Shown here in pieces: positions 11,601-22,189 of a stretch of 64,000 nucleotides of DNA (the stretch's first letter is position 1; every line of letters begins with the position of its first letter). The notes under the pieces are model-generated. The model worked only from the letters and a program-made list of their open reading frames with translations. It had not been told where the DNA came from and ran no database searches. The stretch covers positions 248,001-312,000 of the forward strand of contig JAODTK010004477.1 in the NCBI GenBank assembly GCA_026419785.1, written 5' to 3'. The position numbers and the translations under genes were made by a program. This DNA is from Sclerodactyla briareus (Eukaryota > Echinodermata > Holothuroidea > Dendrochirotida > Sclerodactylidae).

Positions 11601-13352
11601 TGTCTGTGTTCTCATGGTAATAACCGGCGAGAACGAGATTATATTGAGATGTCAAATTCGATGTCTACGAGTGAGTCAGCTACTTGAATTAATTTTAATC
11701 TCAATCACCTCGATTCAATGAAAATAGGTTTTCATGTATGTATGTATGTATGTATATCCGTATGTATCGACCCAACTTCAATGGATCCAGCTCTGTGGTC
11801 AAGAGAGGTCAAAGTTCATCAGGCAATTCAATCAGGCTGGCATTTGGTATTCAGCTTTCGTTATAGGGAGTACACGAACCTTAGAATGTATAGTTAAAAT
11901 TGAAAGTCATTTTGGTAAAACATCGGGAATTTGTGGAAACTTATATTTCGATCATCTATGTCTTGTTGTTGTTGACCCTAGCAGGATGGATCAAGGTCAT
12001 ACTTAGTACGTGGGTTCCTCATAATGAGTAAATGAACCCTCCTAATTTCAGGCTCAGATCGAAGGTCATCTGAGGTCAAAGTCTGAAAAACCTCGTGAAC
12101 ACGATGTGTCCAGAAGGCTTAGTCAATCGAGCAATTCTTATGAATAGCAGAATGTGCAACAGCAAACATTTTTGGCGCGGTTCTTCTCATGAATTTTACA
12201 TTTTGTCTCAACATATTGGTTGAAAAATAGGTAATGGTCTGTTCTCCTGGGATATGGGGTTGTTATTTTGTTATCCGGTATTATTCTCACTAGTAAATTG
12301 GTGATTCATCGAAGAAGGCATCGTGCAACTTCCAGAAAGCTGGGTTTGGCTTATCAAAGTGAATATATCAATGTCTCAACGTCTTAATGTTTCCTGTTTT
12401 CCCTAATCAGCGACTAGCTACGTCATACGATCGTCGACCAACATAACTGACCTCGGAACGCCCAAACGCACTCCTCGTCCTTCGAGGAGTACCATCTAAC
12501 CTACGACCTTGGTGAACCCATGCCCTACGGACAAACCGAAGAGTTTGTCTTGGACGTAGCGATCCCAGAGAACAACAGCGTCACCACAATTTACGTCACC
12601 GTCACGGCGGTAGACGATAATGGTATACGCAGCGAGCGTCGAACGTCGGGCATGCCACTTTTCGGAAGTTAATCCCGGAAGTTACGACGACGCCATCGTC
12701 GCAAACATCGACCAGTGCTACAACCCCTGAGTCAGGAAGTACCGGGAACCCGCGATGCGTTCCTCTTGAGGACGTCACTTGTTACGATCCCGACGATATG
12801 GATTTTCGATGGGTAGCACTCTTTCTGGGGTCAGGGGTCTGTGTTTTTATCGTGGTGCTATCCATAGCGTACACTATATCACACTTCGTTCGCGGCAGCG
12901 AAAAGAGGAATAGGGACACTGAAGAGGTCTTGGAGAGAACTCGAAGAGGAAACGGGGAGAGGGGGCAGGGGGGGTGGAAGCATGGACCTGGAAATGGACG
13001 AAATTGATTCATTGAAAACGATAGTGACGGTGTTGCCGAATCAGGTACTCGAAGCGACTCGATCGGAAGCACGAACGGTTTCGTCCGAGAGCCATTCATC
13101 TCCTCTCAAATTCTTGACTGTCTGATTGCAGCAGAGGGAGATTCCTCTTGTGGTGATAGCCGGTCATTGACGACCACCTCAAGCGATTCTAGTGCCTCTA
13201 GCATCTATTTTATGGGCTACGACAACTACGCGTTCGGGGCGCTCCTTTCAGGGGAATTAGAAGCGCCTCATAGGGGCTATCCGCGGAGAATGACCGTCCG
13301 GAATTATGACCCCAGCTTCGATAAAGATAATATACACGGCCAGTATTTTTGA
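5406..13352 (+). CDS. CLCA: CLCA-family protein (calcium-activated chloride channel regulator), 3' part of gene, four exons visible
   Basis: This is the C-terminal third of a CLCA protein, assembled from four exons: 5406-5693, 7910-8115, 8515-8861 and 12411-13352. CLCA proteins are secreted or membrane-tethered, self-cleaving metalloproteases that modulate calcium-activated chloride channels; that role is family knowledge. The sequence shows the family hallmark ELYDNGAG joined across the first intron to ADITPGDGIYSRYF. It then shows the FnIII-like module (LPPDKIRDLRV, FTAPGDDLDYGTG), a Ser/Thr-rich stalk, one transmembrane helix near the C-terminus and a basic stop-transfer stretch. Exon junction phases agree (1, 0, 1). 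The N-terminal protease and VWA domains were not found, so they should lie upstream of base 1 or before 5.4 kb in a form I cannot see. Four single-base frameshifts break the coding frame (near 5511, 8547, 12480 and 12640), and one in-frame TGA lies at 13005. These look like base errors, but a decayed paralogue is possible. Confidence 0.85.
6081..6973 (+). mobile_element. Pearl-like tandem-core element, copy A (in CLCA intron)
   Basis: The element opens with ATTCCTTGAC and closes with its exact reverse complement GTCAAGGAAT. The head (GAAGTCGGAGGAATCTATGC) is followed by a short GT-rich tract, then a core of about 313-bp units starting near 6155, 6468 and 6784 at a block like GATAACTCGACCC, then a unique tail (GGTTGTCAGGAAGAG...). 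The same head and tail flank copy B at 13812-15277, which has more core units. Pearl elements of molluscs and Tsp elements of sea urchins share the layout of microsatellite plus tandem core with no coding capacity. Confidence 0.7.
6974..7909. other. Remainder of CLCA intron
   Basis: Unique intronic sequence. A fragment near 7490-7530 (CTAAGCGGAGCGCCACC) belongs to the dispersed hairpin repeat family. Nothing else is recognised. Confidence 0.5.
7910..8115 (+). CDS. CLCA: CLCA exon: GDGIYSRYF block
   Basis: The acceptor TTTATTCAG precedes the exon and the donor GTGAGT follows it at 8116. Its first two bases complete the split glycine codon from the previous exon, giving the continuous hallmark DNGAG-ADITPGDGIYSRYF. 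The exon then encodes a strand-rich segment with one N-glycosylation sequon (NNGT) and a linker ending NGNLSNT, which carries a second sequon. It is one of the clearest pieces of the gene and has no frameshift. An ATG-initiated open frame extends upstream to 7801 through the intron end, but splice phase and homology favour 7910 as the exon start. Confidence 0.85.
8515..8861 (+). CDS. CLCA: CLCA exon: linker and first half of the FnIII-like domain
   Basis: The acceptor is CATCTCAG at 8507-8514 and the donor is GTGAAT after CACAG at 8861. The strongly coding part reads TAAPRFIRRTSGGSNRVLNV, then LPPDKIRDLRV and IIKFTAPGDDLDYGTG. This is the CLCA pattern of ArtASGGSF followed by FPPxKITDL and WTAPGDD. 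Splice phase 0 from the previous exon enters a frame that reaches a TAG at 8557. That frame rejoins the coding frame if the nine-C run at 8543-8551 is one base too long. The exon ends in phase 1. Confidence 0.82.
9421..9452 (+). repeat. (TCTA)n microsatellite heading a tandem-core array
   Basis: Short imperfect TCTA tract. It follows a small palindrome (CCAGCTATGCTGG at about 9382) and precedes the array at 9560, the same order of parts as in other tandem-core elements here. Confidence 0.75.
9560..10640 (+). repeat. Tandem-core array, GGGCCC-rich family, copy 1 (CLCA intron)
   Basis: Diverged units of about 230-250 bp repeat the landmarks AAATTTTGGTGCACAGTGCTG, GTACCTTCGGGGTG, AAGGGCCCACTTGGGCC and CAAAGTTACATGTAATGGTCC. 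The same units form the array at 19250-20060. Open frames through it are products of the repeat and not genes. Confidence 0.8.
10641..10960 (+). repeat. Partial copy of the array family seen at 26.1-26.96 kb
   Basis: Contains CAATAGGCCATAGTGTAAAATT and GAAGGTCAAGG blocks shared with the 26-kb array, followed by unique intron sequence. Confidence 0.6.
11715..12130 (+). repeat. Partial pearl-like repeat with (ATGT)n head (CLCA intron)
   Basis: A short ATGT tract (about 11735-11757) leads into a diverged unit with the same landmarks as elements A and B: a first-base block near CGACCCAACTTCAATGGAT, then CATACTTAGTACGTGGGTTC and AAGGTCATCTGAGGTCAAAG. Confidence 0.6.
12411..13352 (+). CDS. CLCA: CLCA terminal exon: FnIII end, stalk, transmembrane helix, cytosolic tail
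   Basis: The exon follows the acceptor TTTCCCTAATCAG. It completes a split alanine codon and reads ATSYVIRSSTNITDL, the usual continuation after the APGDD block. It continues with YDLGEPMPYGQTEEFVLDVA and TIYVTVTAVDDNGIRSER, typical of the last CLCA beta-sandwich. A Thr/Ser/Pro-rich stalk follows, then DMDFRWVALFLGSGVCVFIV as the first part of the transmembrane helix, and a basic RGSEKRNR stretch. One base seems to be missing near 12480 and one near 12640. The last frame is open from about 12642 to a TAA/TGA-type end at 13352, except for a single TGA at 13005. The stretch after it is acidic and serine-rich (SSDSSASS) and ends FDKDNIHGQYF, which looks coded. The protein therefore ends either at 13005 or at 13352. 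Confidence 0.8.
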
Positions 13353-13811
13353 GAGTTGAACATCCCATGTGTTCGAGAATTCGGGCAAGTTTGTTTGTAT
13401 GTTGCACTGTGTGCGCGTGTGTGGGCGTATGTGTGCGTGTATGCAAGTGAGTTATGTCTGTGTGTGCATATATGTTCTTTAGTCGATGTAATTCCACATG
13501 AGTAAAATGCAATTTCACGGAAGTGGAAGGCTCAATCCAAGTTTGACAAACGGAATGTTCTCCCGAATGATCATTCGTTCCAATGAAAAACCTGTAAAAA
13601 ATATGATGTCACATTTGAAAAAAAAAAAACGTTTTGAAACTGACTTAGATGAAAAGGGCATAGTCCTGATCAAAAATCCCGTTTCCTGTATATTGACGTC
13701 ACAAAAGAATGTTGCTATCGAGTGTACACACTCTTTGATGATTTTTTTTAACCCTTATGTGAGTGAAATACATTTCACACAAAAAAAAAAAAAAAAAAAA
13801 AAGAATTTTTT
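13353..13811 (+). other. 3' flank of CLCA gene
   Basis: Contains a GT-rich imperfect microsatellite (about 13400-13470) and a long poly(A) tract (about 13779-13802) immediately before element B. No AATAAA was seen close to the CLCA stop. Confidence 0.4.
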
Positions 13812-15277
13812 ATTCCTTGACGAAGTCGGAGGAATCTATGCAGTCATGACAGTGTGTGTGTGTATGTGGGTGTATGTGTGTGACGCCTGGCTTGTGAACA
13901 CAATAACTCGACCCTACCAGGATGGATCGAGCTCATACTTGGTATGTGGGTTCCCCATAAAGTGTACATGATCCCTATTGTTTTGGGGTCAGGTCAAAGG
14001 TCATGGCAGGTCAATAGGGGTCAAAGTCTGAAAAAACCTTGTGAACACGATAAGTCAAGAAATCTTGGTCGATCAGCTGAAATGTGGTATGCAGCTTTCT
14101 TATGAGGTGTACAAGAACCCTATTGTGAAAAGTGTATATTCCGCGGCCAATTATAGCTGTTTAACACAATAACTCGACCCTACCAGGATGGATCGAGCTC
14201 ATACTTGGTATGTGGGTTCCCCATAAGGTGTACATAATCTCTATGTTTCGGGTCAGGTCAAAAGTCAAGAGAGGTCAAAGTCCGAAGAATCTTGTTAACA
14301 CTGTAAGTCCAGAATGCCTGGTCCGATCAGGTTGAAACTCGGTATGCAGCTTTCTTATGAGGAGAGCAGGAACCCTTTTGGTTTTTGGTGTATTTCGGGG
14401 GTCAGATTTGGGAAAAAGTGGGAAATTGTGAAAAATTGTTAATTTGGCAAATTTTAGCTCGTTAACACGATAACTCGACCCCACTTGGATGGATCAAGTT
14501 CATACTTAAATAAACGGGCGACCCCATATTTGTACATGATCCCTATTGTTTTGGGGTCAGGTCAAAGGTCATCTGAGGTCAAGAGAGGTCAAGTCTGAAA
14601 AATCTGATAACACGACAAGTCCAGAATGCCTGGTCCGATCAGGTTGAAACTCGGTATGCAGCTTTCTTATGAGGAGTGCAGGAACCCTATTGTTCTGTTT
14701 TGGTGTACTTCGGGGGTCAGATTTGGGGGAAATGGGCTATTAGTGAAAAATTGATAATTAGCAATTTTTACTTAGTTAAACTAACTCGACCCCACTTGGA
14801 TGGATCAAGTTCATACTCGGTATATGGATTCCCCATAATGTGTACATGGTTCTGGGAGAAAACTGGAAAATTCTGGCTAATTTTAGCTTGTTAACATGAT
14901 AACTTGACCCCATATGCCATATGGATAGATTAAGTTCTCACTCGGTATGAGGGTTCCCCATAAAGAGTGCACATTCACTATTGGTTTGGGCTCAGATCTA
15001 AAGTCCTCTGAGTGAAGGTCAAGAGAGGTCAAGTCTGAAAAATCTTGATAACACGACAAGTCCAGAATGCCTGGTCCGATCAGGTTGAAACTCGGTATGC
15101 AGCTTTCTTATGCGGGGGGGAAAAAAACAAGTACACGATTACATGAACCCTATTGTTTTTGGTTGGTTGGGGAGAATGGGAAAATTGTCAGACGTTCTGT
15201 TGCCCATAATTGAGCTGGTACAATCTCCCATTTGTCCTTTGTGTCTGGCTATAGGTTGTCAGAAAGAGTCAAGGAGT
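13812..15277 (+). mobile_element. Pearl-like tandem-core element, copy B
   Basis: Same head as copy A (ATTCCTTGACGAAGTCGG) and same tail, ending GTCAAGGAGT, which matches the inverted head at 9 of 10 bases. The core has five recognisable starts (about 13893, 14163, 14462, 14776 and 14890) with partial deletions, against about three in copy A. A GT-rich tract follows the head. No coding capacity is seen. Confidence 0.7.
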
Positions 15278-15902
15278 CACTAAGCCTTTTGGCTCCCTGG
15301 TCTGCGGAATTATCCATATATCTTCACATTTCTGTGAATTGTGAATTTTGCATTGCCTTCGATTCTAAACGTGGTGAAGCCGTGTCACCTAATGGGATTG
15401 GAGCTCACTCAAGTAGGGAAATTGATAATGCCCGTACGCCTGTGCGTATGGGAACTAAATGAGAACATAACTTTGATCATTCATTATTTTTTTTGGTGCA
15501 TTGAGCTTTATCTTGCCAAATTCTGTTTATACTTTTATCGTTTCACAACACATTTCTAGTTTGAAATTACAATCGAGAATTGCTGTTCATGGTTGAATCA
15601 CATATAAATGCCCTATGCTATTCCTAGCGATATGTATAGGCCATTCGATGTAATTGCAATTATTAGCACTATCAGTGAATTATCGTTGTATTTCTGCTTT
15701 CTATTTTTCATTGACATTAATCGATAGTTAGACACATTTATTATTAGGTACGGTATGGCGGATACACACATACATTCTACCTATACAACTCTGACTCCCT
15801 CTTGAACCATGCAATCTTCTGACATTCAGGCATTTGTGGCATTTGTTGCAGGATCCATACCATAACGCAATCCTATGCATGATACTGATTTGCCTGACTG
15901 TT

Positions 15903-15963
15903 TGTCTATCTATCTATCTATCTATCTATCTTCTATCTAGCATCTATCTATCTATCTATCTAC

Positions 15964-15998
<35 letters not shown>

Positions 15999-16016
15999 GT
16001 CTGTCTGTCTGTCTGT

Positions 16017-16058
<42 letters not shown>
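15903..16058 (+). repeat. (CTAT)n/(CTGT)n compound microsatellite
   Basis: About 20 CTAT units pass into about 15 CTGT units with a few interruptions. It heads the tandem-core block that follows. The open frame across it encodes a meaningless YLSIYLSI repeat. Confidence 0.95.
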
Positions 16059-16079
16059 GATTTGTCCGTCCGTCCGTAT

Positions 16080-16680
16080 GTGCGGTTCGAATATCTCCTG
16101 AACCGTGGAGCCATCATGCTGGGATTTTTTTGTGGAGGTGAACAACGAAGAGTTGTCGATGCGCATTCACTTTTCGTCCCGAAAGACCATACTCATTTTC
16201 ATCAATTTATTTCTTATGTAATTTAATGGAAATTGGTCCGAAAACTTGTGTAAAAGATCTCTTCTTTGATCGGTAGATGCACTGGTGATGCAGTTCAGCG
16301 TATATACAACTATGAAGTGTAGATGAACCGAGTAGTTTTCCAGCATTATATGTGCTAATTTAAGTAGACTAATTTGCACAATGTATGCGATTTTTGAAAG
16401 TTTGTTGGATTTTCATGAAACTTGGTGGAGATGGTTAATTTATAGTCCCGATTAAATTGGCTGTAGGGACGGGGTCACCAAAGATCATTTAATGTGACTA
16501 ATTTGCATTTAAGTAGTCCAATTTGCATAATCTATGCAGATTTCGAAGTTGGTTGAATTCCCATGAAACTTGGTGGAGATGGTTCACTCGATCCTGATCA
16601 AGTTAACGACAGTGTCACGGTCACTGAAGGTCATTTAATGTGAATAACTCGCATAAATTACGATCGAAATGAGTGCGTTA
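16080..16680 (+). repeat. Tandem-core block, 'CATGAAACTTGGTGG' family, copy 1
   Basis: Two units of about 130 bp share CATGAAACTTGGTGGAGATGG, CTAATTTGCAT and a GGTCA-rich phrase. They lie directly behind the microsatellite and are related to the array at 18.1-18.8 kb. Confidence 0.65.
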
Positions 16681-17829
16681 GTGGTTAGGGTGTTCGTAGA
16701 GATTTGTCATGGTAATTTTTGTATTCGATGGATCAAACAATATATAATGACGAGGTCAAAAGGTCAACGGTCAAGTCTTCAAAAAATGTGCTTATTTTAG
16801 GAGTTACAGGACAAAAAAAAAGATTCTCAATGTTTGAATATGTGATGGAGCTCTGTGTGTTGTTAGATAGACGAAACCAACCCCCGCTTCAATATGACAC
16901 CTCGACTTCAAGTTAGAAGGGGCAAAAGGTTGGTTTTGATACCGTTTTGGCGATAGCAAAGGGGGGTCTGTAGCTGTTACATAATGCTTTTAGGGCGTGG
17001 TGCATTACACTGAGGCAAGTATTTTTCATTAAAAAAATCGAAGGTCATTCAAGGTCACTTATGGAAAAAAAACTACCAAATAATAAATTTCTTGCAAGAA
17101 CCTCTAAAGACTGCATGCGATATGTCTGATATTTTGAGACATGGTGCTTATTATCGATGGGAACATTTTTCATAGAAATTGTCATGTCATCAAGGTCATT
17201 CAAGGCCAATTATCAGATGGTAATTAAATCCTAGTAATTATTCCAATGATTTTTGTCATGCCTGGACTTTGTTCAAGTTCTATAGGGGCAATCAAACTAG
17301 CCTTCTCTCAGCCACACAATATCCCTCAACCTTGAGGCATTTACCTCCATGCTTGAGGCCTAGGGGGAATTTGTCACTCAGGCTTGTCAACACATCTCTG
17401 GGCATTGACCATAGATAATCAGGTCAGGGGATTTGTTTACATAGGATCCTCAGACCTGGTAGACTACTTTATTGAGGGGATATCCTGGAAAATTCATAAC
17501 AAAGCAGCCAGCATATATGTATACCTGTGAAAGCACTGTTGGACGTTATTCTCTTATCCTAGAACCTATAACTGTATTGATTCCAGTGTTTTCAATATTG
17601 TTGCGGTCAGTACATAATATGTTGTGTAATATAACAGTTGAATAATGTGTATTATACTGTGACATAATGAATATATTAAGTGATTATGACAAGTAGGGAG
17701 TATAGTTTCAAGACTTTTACTGTAACTGAAAAATGTCCTGTTTTGCAGTGAATTCTTCGGCCGTAACCTTTGGTGTTCTCCGCCTGAACAAAGTACAGGA
17801 AGAGACTTGTGATCACTTTGTCATGTGTG

Positions 17830-18840
17830 TTGGGTATGTATGTATGGGTGTGTGGGTGTCCCACTTACTGTTAGCAGGATTTCTCCAGAACGGTAAGAGC
17901 GATTTTGATGTAATCGTGTATTTAGGATCGGGGTTGAGTGAACACAATCTGATTAGATTTTTGGCACAAATTCCTAGTCACTTAATTAGTAAGGGTAATT
18001 AGCCAAGTTTGTGTAATTTATTGTTTAGGCTCGTTATCAGATTCCGACCATAGGTTCTATGGTGATCTGGTTTGGAACATAGGTGCAGGATATAAGGAAG
18101 ATGAACTGATCGGATTTTCAGCGAAAAATATGCAATTACGTCGTCTAATTTAGTAATTTGCATAAACTATGAGAAATTTTAAAGTTTGTCGGTTTTTACG
18201 GAAAGTGGGTTACTTGTTTACCTCAGACCCGAGACTAAAAAGAATCGGGGTCACTGGAGGTCATTCAATGTGTCTAATTTGCATCAATTACGCAAAATCT
18301 GGGAAGTTGGTTGGACTTCCTTCAAACCTGGTGGGTATAGCTTACCATTAGTTCCGAAAGATTTTCACATGGATTCAGAGTCACCGGAGGTCATTCAACA
18401 TGTCAATTGCATCATGTAGTCCTAATTCCAAAGTTTGCCAGATTTTCATGGAACCTGGTGGGTGGTTAGCCCCCAACATTTTAACATAGATTCAAGGTCA
18501 CCGGTGGTCATTCAGTGTGTCTAATTTGCATATTTTATTCCGAATTCCAATGTTTTTTCGATTTCCATGAAGCTTGATTGGCATGGTTACCTTTAATTCC
18601 AAGTGATTTTAACATAGATTCGAGTCACTGGGGGAGGGGGTTATTCGGTGTCTTTAATTTGCTTCATTCAAGCAAATTCTCAAGTTTGTAGGATTCCCAT
18701 GAAACATATTAAGTGCGGTCCACTGTTGCTCCTGAATATTTCAATTAGAAAATGGATCACTGGAACTCAAGTATTGTGTCTAATTGGCATAATTTAGGCA
18801 ATTTCAGTCACATTCCATAAAACTTAATACTCTTTTGGTA
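17830..18840 (+). repeat. Tandem-core block, 'CATGAAACTTGGTGG' family, copy 2
   Basis: A short TATG/GTGT-rich head is followed by about six diverged units of 110-130 bp. The landmarks are TCTAATTTGCAT, AAGTTTG...TTTTCATGGAAC, TGGTGGGTATGG and GGTCACTGGAGGTCATTCAA. Confidence 0.7.
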
Positions 18841-19249
18841 GACATGGTCAATAACAGTCCTTATGAATTTAGTCATGAATAGTAGCTGTTTCTGTTAAAT
18901 GATAATACCAAATCTGAAAGCCACACATGGAATGCCTTGATTTTTTTTTTTTATGGTGACTGATAGAAGAACCAGATCGCACAACCAGGCGAGACACTGG
19001 GGACGATCGCCTTGTCATGTTCTTTTCTGGTATTCTGTTGCCAATTCGCTGCTCTATCGTGGTTTACGAAATTGTAACATTTGTTATTTCATTGTCTTCT
19101 TGTTTGTACTCGGCTCGCTATTTTGTATAAAGGTTTTTTTTAACTGAATGAAATAAATTAACAAACCTACTTATCTATCCATATATCCAGGCTATCATCA
19201 TTTGATTCAAATTGCTACTCCTCCTACATCGTTGATGGACCATGATATA

Positions 19250-20060
19250 ACAACAATGTTCTCCAGGTGACGGGGCACTGGTGTGTCAGAAACGTTTGGG
19301 CCCGGTGTGGGCCCTGGGCCCCATAATGTGGATTCGTGTAAAATGCTTCTTCTATTACAAATTTTGGTGCACAGTCTGGATGTTCAGTCATATTGATGGT
19401 CTAACAGCCGTACCTTCGGGGTGCTCAGGAATGTTTGTCCAGGTCCCACTTTGGGCTTCAGGGCCCATTTCGTTGAAATTACACAATGGTAATTGAAATT
19501 CTCCTCCCACAAGCCTCAAATGATTTTACTTCAAAGGTTACATGTAATGGTCCTTGGGTAGAGGTCATTAAGAGTATTTGGGGATTTGGGCCCAGGACCC
19601 AGTTTGGGCCCTTTGAGAGCTCATTATCTGAACTATCTCCTACAAATTTTATCGCACTTCTGATGTTCGATCAATTATGCTCCTATAGCGTACCTACCTT
19701 CAGTTGTGTCCGAGAATTGGACCCAGGACCCAATGTGGGCCCTCGTGCCATCATAATTGTATTTTACGCAAAATACTTGGAAACTTCTATTGCAAACTTT
19801 GGTGCACAGTGCTGACATTGGTCATAATGATGTTCAAAAAGCCCGTACATAGGGGGTGTTAAGGAATTTTGGTCCAAGGTCCCACTTGGGCCTGAGGGCC
19901 CATTTATGAAATTGCATCTCCTCCCACAAGTTTCAATGATTTTCTTTGAAGTTACATGGACTGCTTCTTCGTAGTGGCCCATCGGGGGTGTTTGCGAACT
20001 TCTTCAAGGCCCAATGCAAAATGCCTCTACGAATTTATGCACAGGTTAGTGCTGATGTTC
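19250..20060 (+). repeat. Tandem-core array, GGGCCC-rich family, copy 2
   Basis: Same units as the array at 9560-10640, in the same orientation: CAAATTTTGGTGCACAGT, GTACCTTCGGGGTG, GGGCCCATTT and GTTACATGTAATGGTCC. Four diverged units are seen. Confidence 0.8.
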
Positions 20061-20089
20061 GCTCATATTTGATGTGTCGAGGCTGAGCC

Positions 20090-21590
20090 CCCAAGACTGG
20101 AAATTCGGGGGATAAGTGCAAACCTAATGCTTAACATCCCGAAGTCTGTGACATAACATTCCAGAGATGCTCTGAGCTGGTGGCCCGGCAGCCCTCGAGT
20201 TGTTGTCTACTGCTCTGTTGGAGCACTGGTAAAATCCCACCTGACTGAAAATGGGGACTTACAGTTCCAATCTGGAAAGAGAAGGGTGATACACGGGACC
20301 GCAAAAACTATAGATGAGTTAAACTCCTCTCAGCACTTGGCAAAGTCGTTGCTAGGATAATCCTGCACAAAATCTGTTGTCAGAGGCTTTCTCGCATCAG
20401 CGTCCTGAGCAGTCGGTTTACTCCCAAGAAAGGGGGAGCGCCATCTTGGGTCGCAGTGTTCGGTCTGAGCGGATGCGAGAATTCGGTTGCGGCTTTCTTG
20501 TGGGCCTATATCGATGTTCGCGATGCCTTAACCGGTATGTAGGAAGGCTCTCTGGAAAAGTCTCAAGCAGCGTGATGTGCCAACCCGTCTTGTATACCTG
20601 GTATCCTCTCTGTTTTCTGGAAGTGAGAGTGCTGTGGCGTGTGCAAGTGGAGGTCTCTGACTTCTTCCCATTGTCACGGGTGTGAGACAGGGGTGTACAC
20701 TAGTTCTAATACTTTTCAATACGTGTATAGACTTGATTGTGGAGAGGGTTGTGGATAGTACCGACTGCTGGGTCTCATTCGGTTAGAGTTAGAGTCGTTG
20801 ATGATGAGGCATTACTAGCCGTGTCTGTGGATCTCTGGGTCGCTGCTCTTGGAAACTTAGTTGGGAGGCAAATTCGTTGGGCCTTCAGGTTTAATGGACC
20901 AAAACTAAGATCCATCTTTTGGTGGAATCTTGGGCAGTGCTGCTGAGTCTGTCCAGGTGTTGGGCGAAAATGTGGAAGTCACCGAGTCATTTTTTACCTC
21001 GGCAGTGGCATAAGTGATTCTGCTCTTGCGAGCCTGAGGTCAGTAGACGCCTTAAACTGGCATATGGAGTCAATGGAATAGTAGTGTTGGCGGTTTTGAG
21101 AGTTATATAAGAAGAGAACCAAGCTCCGTGTTTTTAGCTCTATTGTGCTTCCAGTCTTGCTATATATATTCTAGTGAGGCATGGACGCTCACTGATGGGC
21201 TGAGACAGCGATTGGATTCCTTTTCGACCAACTCACTTCGCCGCATCCTAGATTACCGCTAGCAGTTCCCGTATCTAATGTTCAGGGTTCACGGGAGGCA
21301 TGGCTGGTGAAGGTTAGCTGCCTGATTTGCGATCGCCAACTGTGCTTCTTGGGCAATATGGCGCGCTTCCCGGCGGACGATCCTTCCCACCGTGTCCTGT
21401 GTGAACGAGATCGGTTGATTGGGGCCGGAACCGCCATGATGCACCCGTAGCTCATGGTTGGCGCAGCTTCGAGGGTACCTCAGGGAGTTGGGGGTGGACC
21501 AGGCCCTGGTCTGGTCGCTTGCCCGGGGGCCGGGCGATTGGGGCGGGTGGGATTCGGCCTAGTATTGCCTTCCCGCTGTGCTAACCGTGA
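20090..21590 (+). pseudogene. Degenerate LINE (reverse transcriptase fragments), family 1
   Basis: Broken frames carry pieces of a non-LTR reverse transcriptase: DTRDRKNY near 20298, LSRISVLSSRFTPKKGG-type text near 20390-20440, and GVYT...FNT(C)MDxI-type text near 20690. The typical C-terminal tail includes LCFLGNMARFPADDPSHRVL near 21340-21400. Stops and shifts occur throughout. A second copy with the same text lies at 39.2-39.9 kb. The clade was not fixed. Confidence 0.7.
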
Positions 21591-22189
21591 GTGACTGAGT
21601 GAGTGATACTTGCCATGGTGTTGCTATAGGGTAAATGAATCCTACTGTTTTTTGACGTTAGGTCAAATTCACTCCGATCAACGGCTGAACGTCTTGAATG
21701 CAGAGCTCGTACTTGCACGAGGGGTTGCCATTTGAGTAGATGATCCTGATGGTTTGAACGATGGTAGCATGAAACTGTTTTACCCAATGATGTAGAAACT
21801 GATACCGCCAGGATTGGGTCTTTGGAGTGAATTATTCGTACTGTTTTGGGTTCTTGAGTTCTTGGTTTATCTAAATATAGCCCGATGCAACTCGATACGA
21901 TTCCATGTTTGACCATCGGAAATTTATATGGAGTGCAAATAACCACCTATTGCCTGATTGCGGAATGATACTTCCGCCCCTCCACATCTGTCACTGTGGC
22001 TGTGGTACCCCGCCCCCGGTTCAAACGCCCTTGATACGCCTTTTCTATCTAACGACGCTACGCCCTTTCTACGCCTTGCTAGCTGAGTCTCCACCAACTT
22101 TGGAAATAAGTTTTCATTTCATTTAGTTTTAGGTGAAGAATTTGGCATTACCGAGAAAATGTTGATGTAATAATAATAATAATAAATAT

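Noticed and set aside
15834..16226. 130-residue frame rich in YLSIYLSI
   Set aside because: Translation of a CTAT/CTGT microsatellite and its flank; no independent coding evidence.
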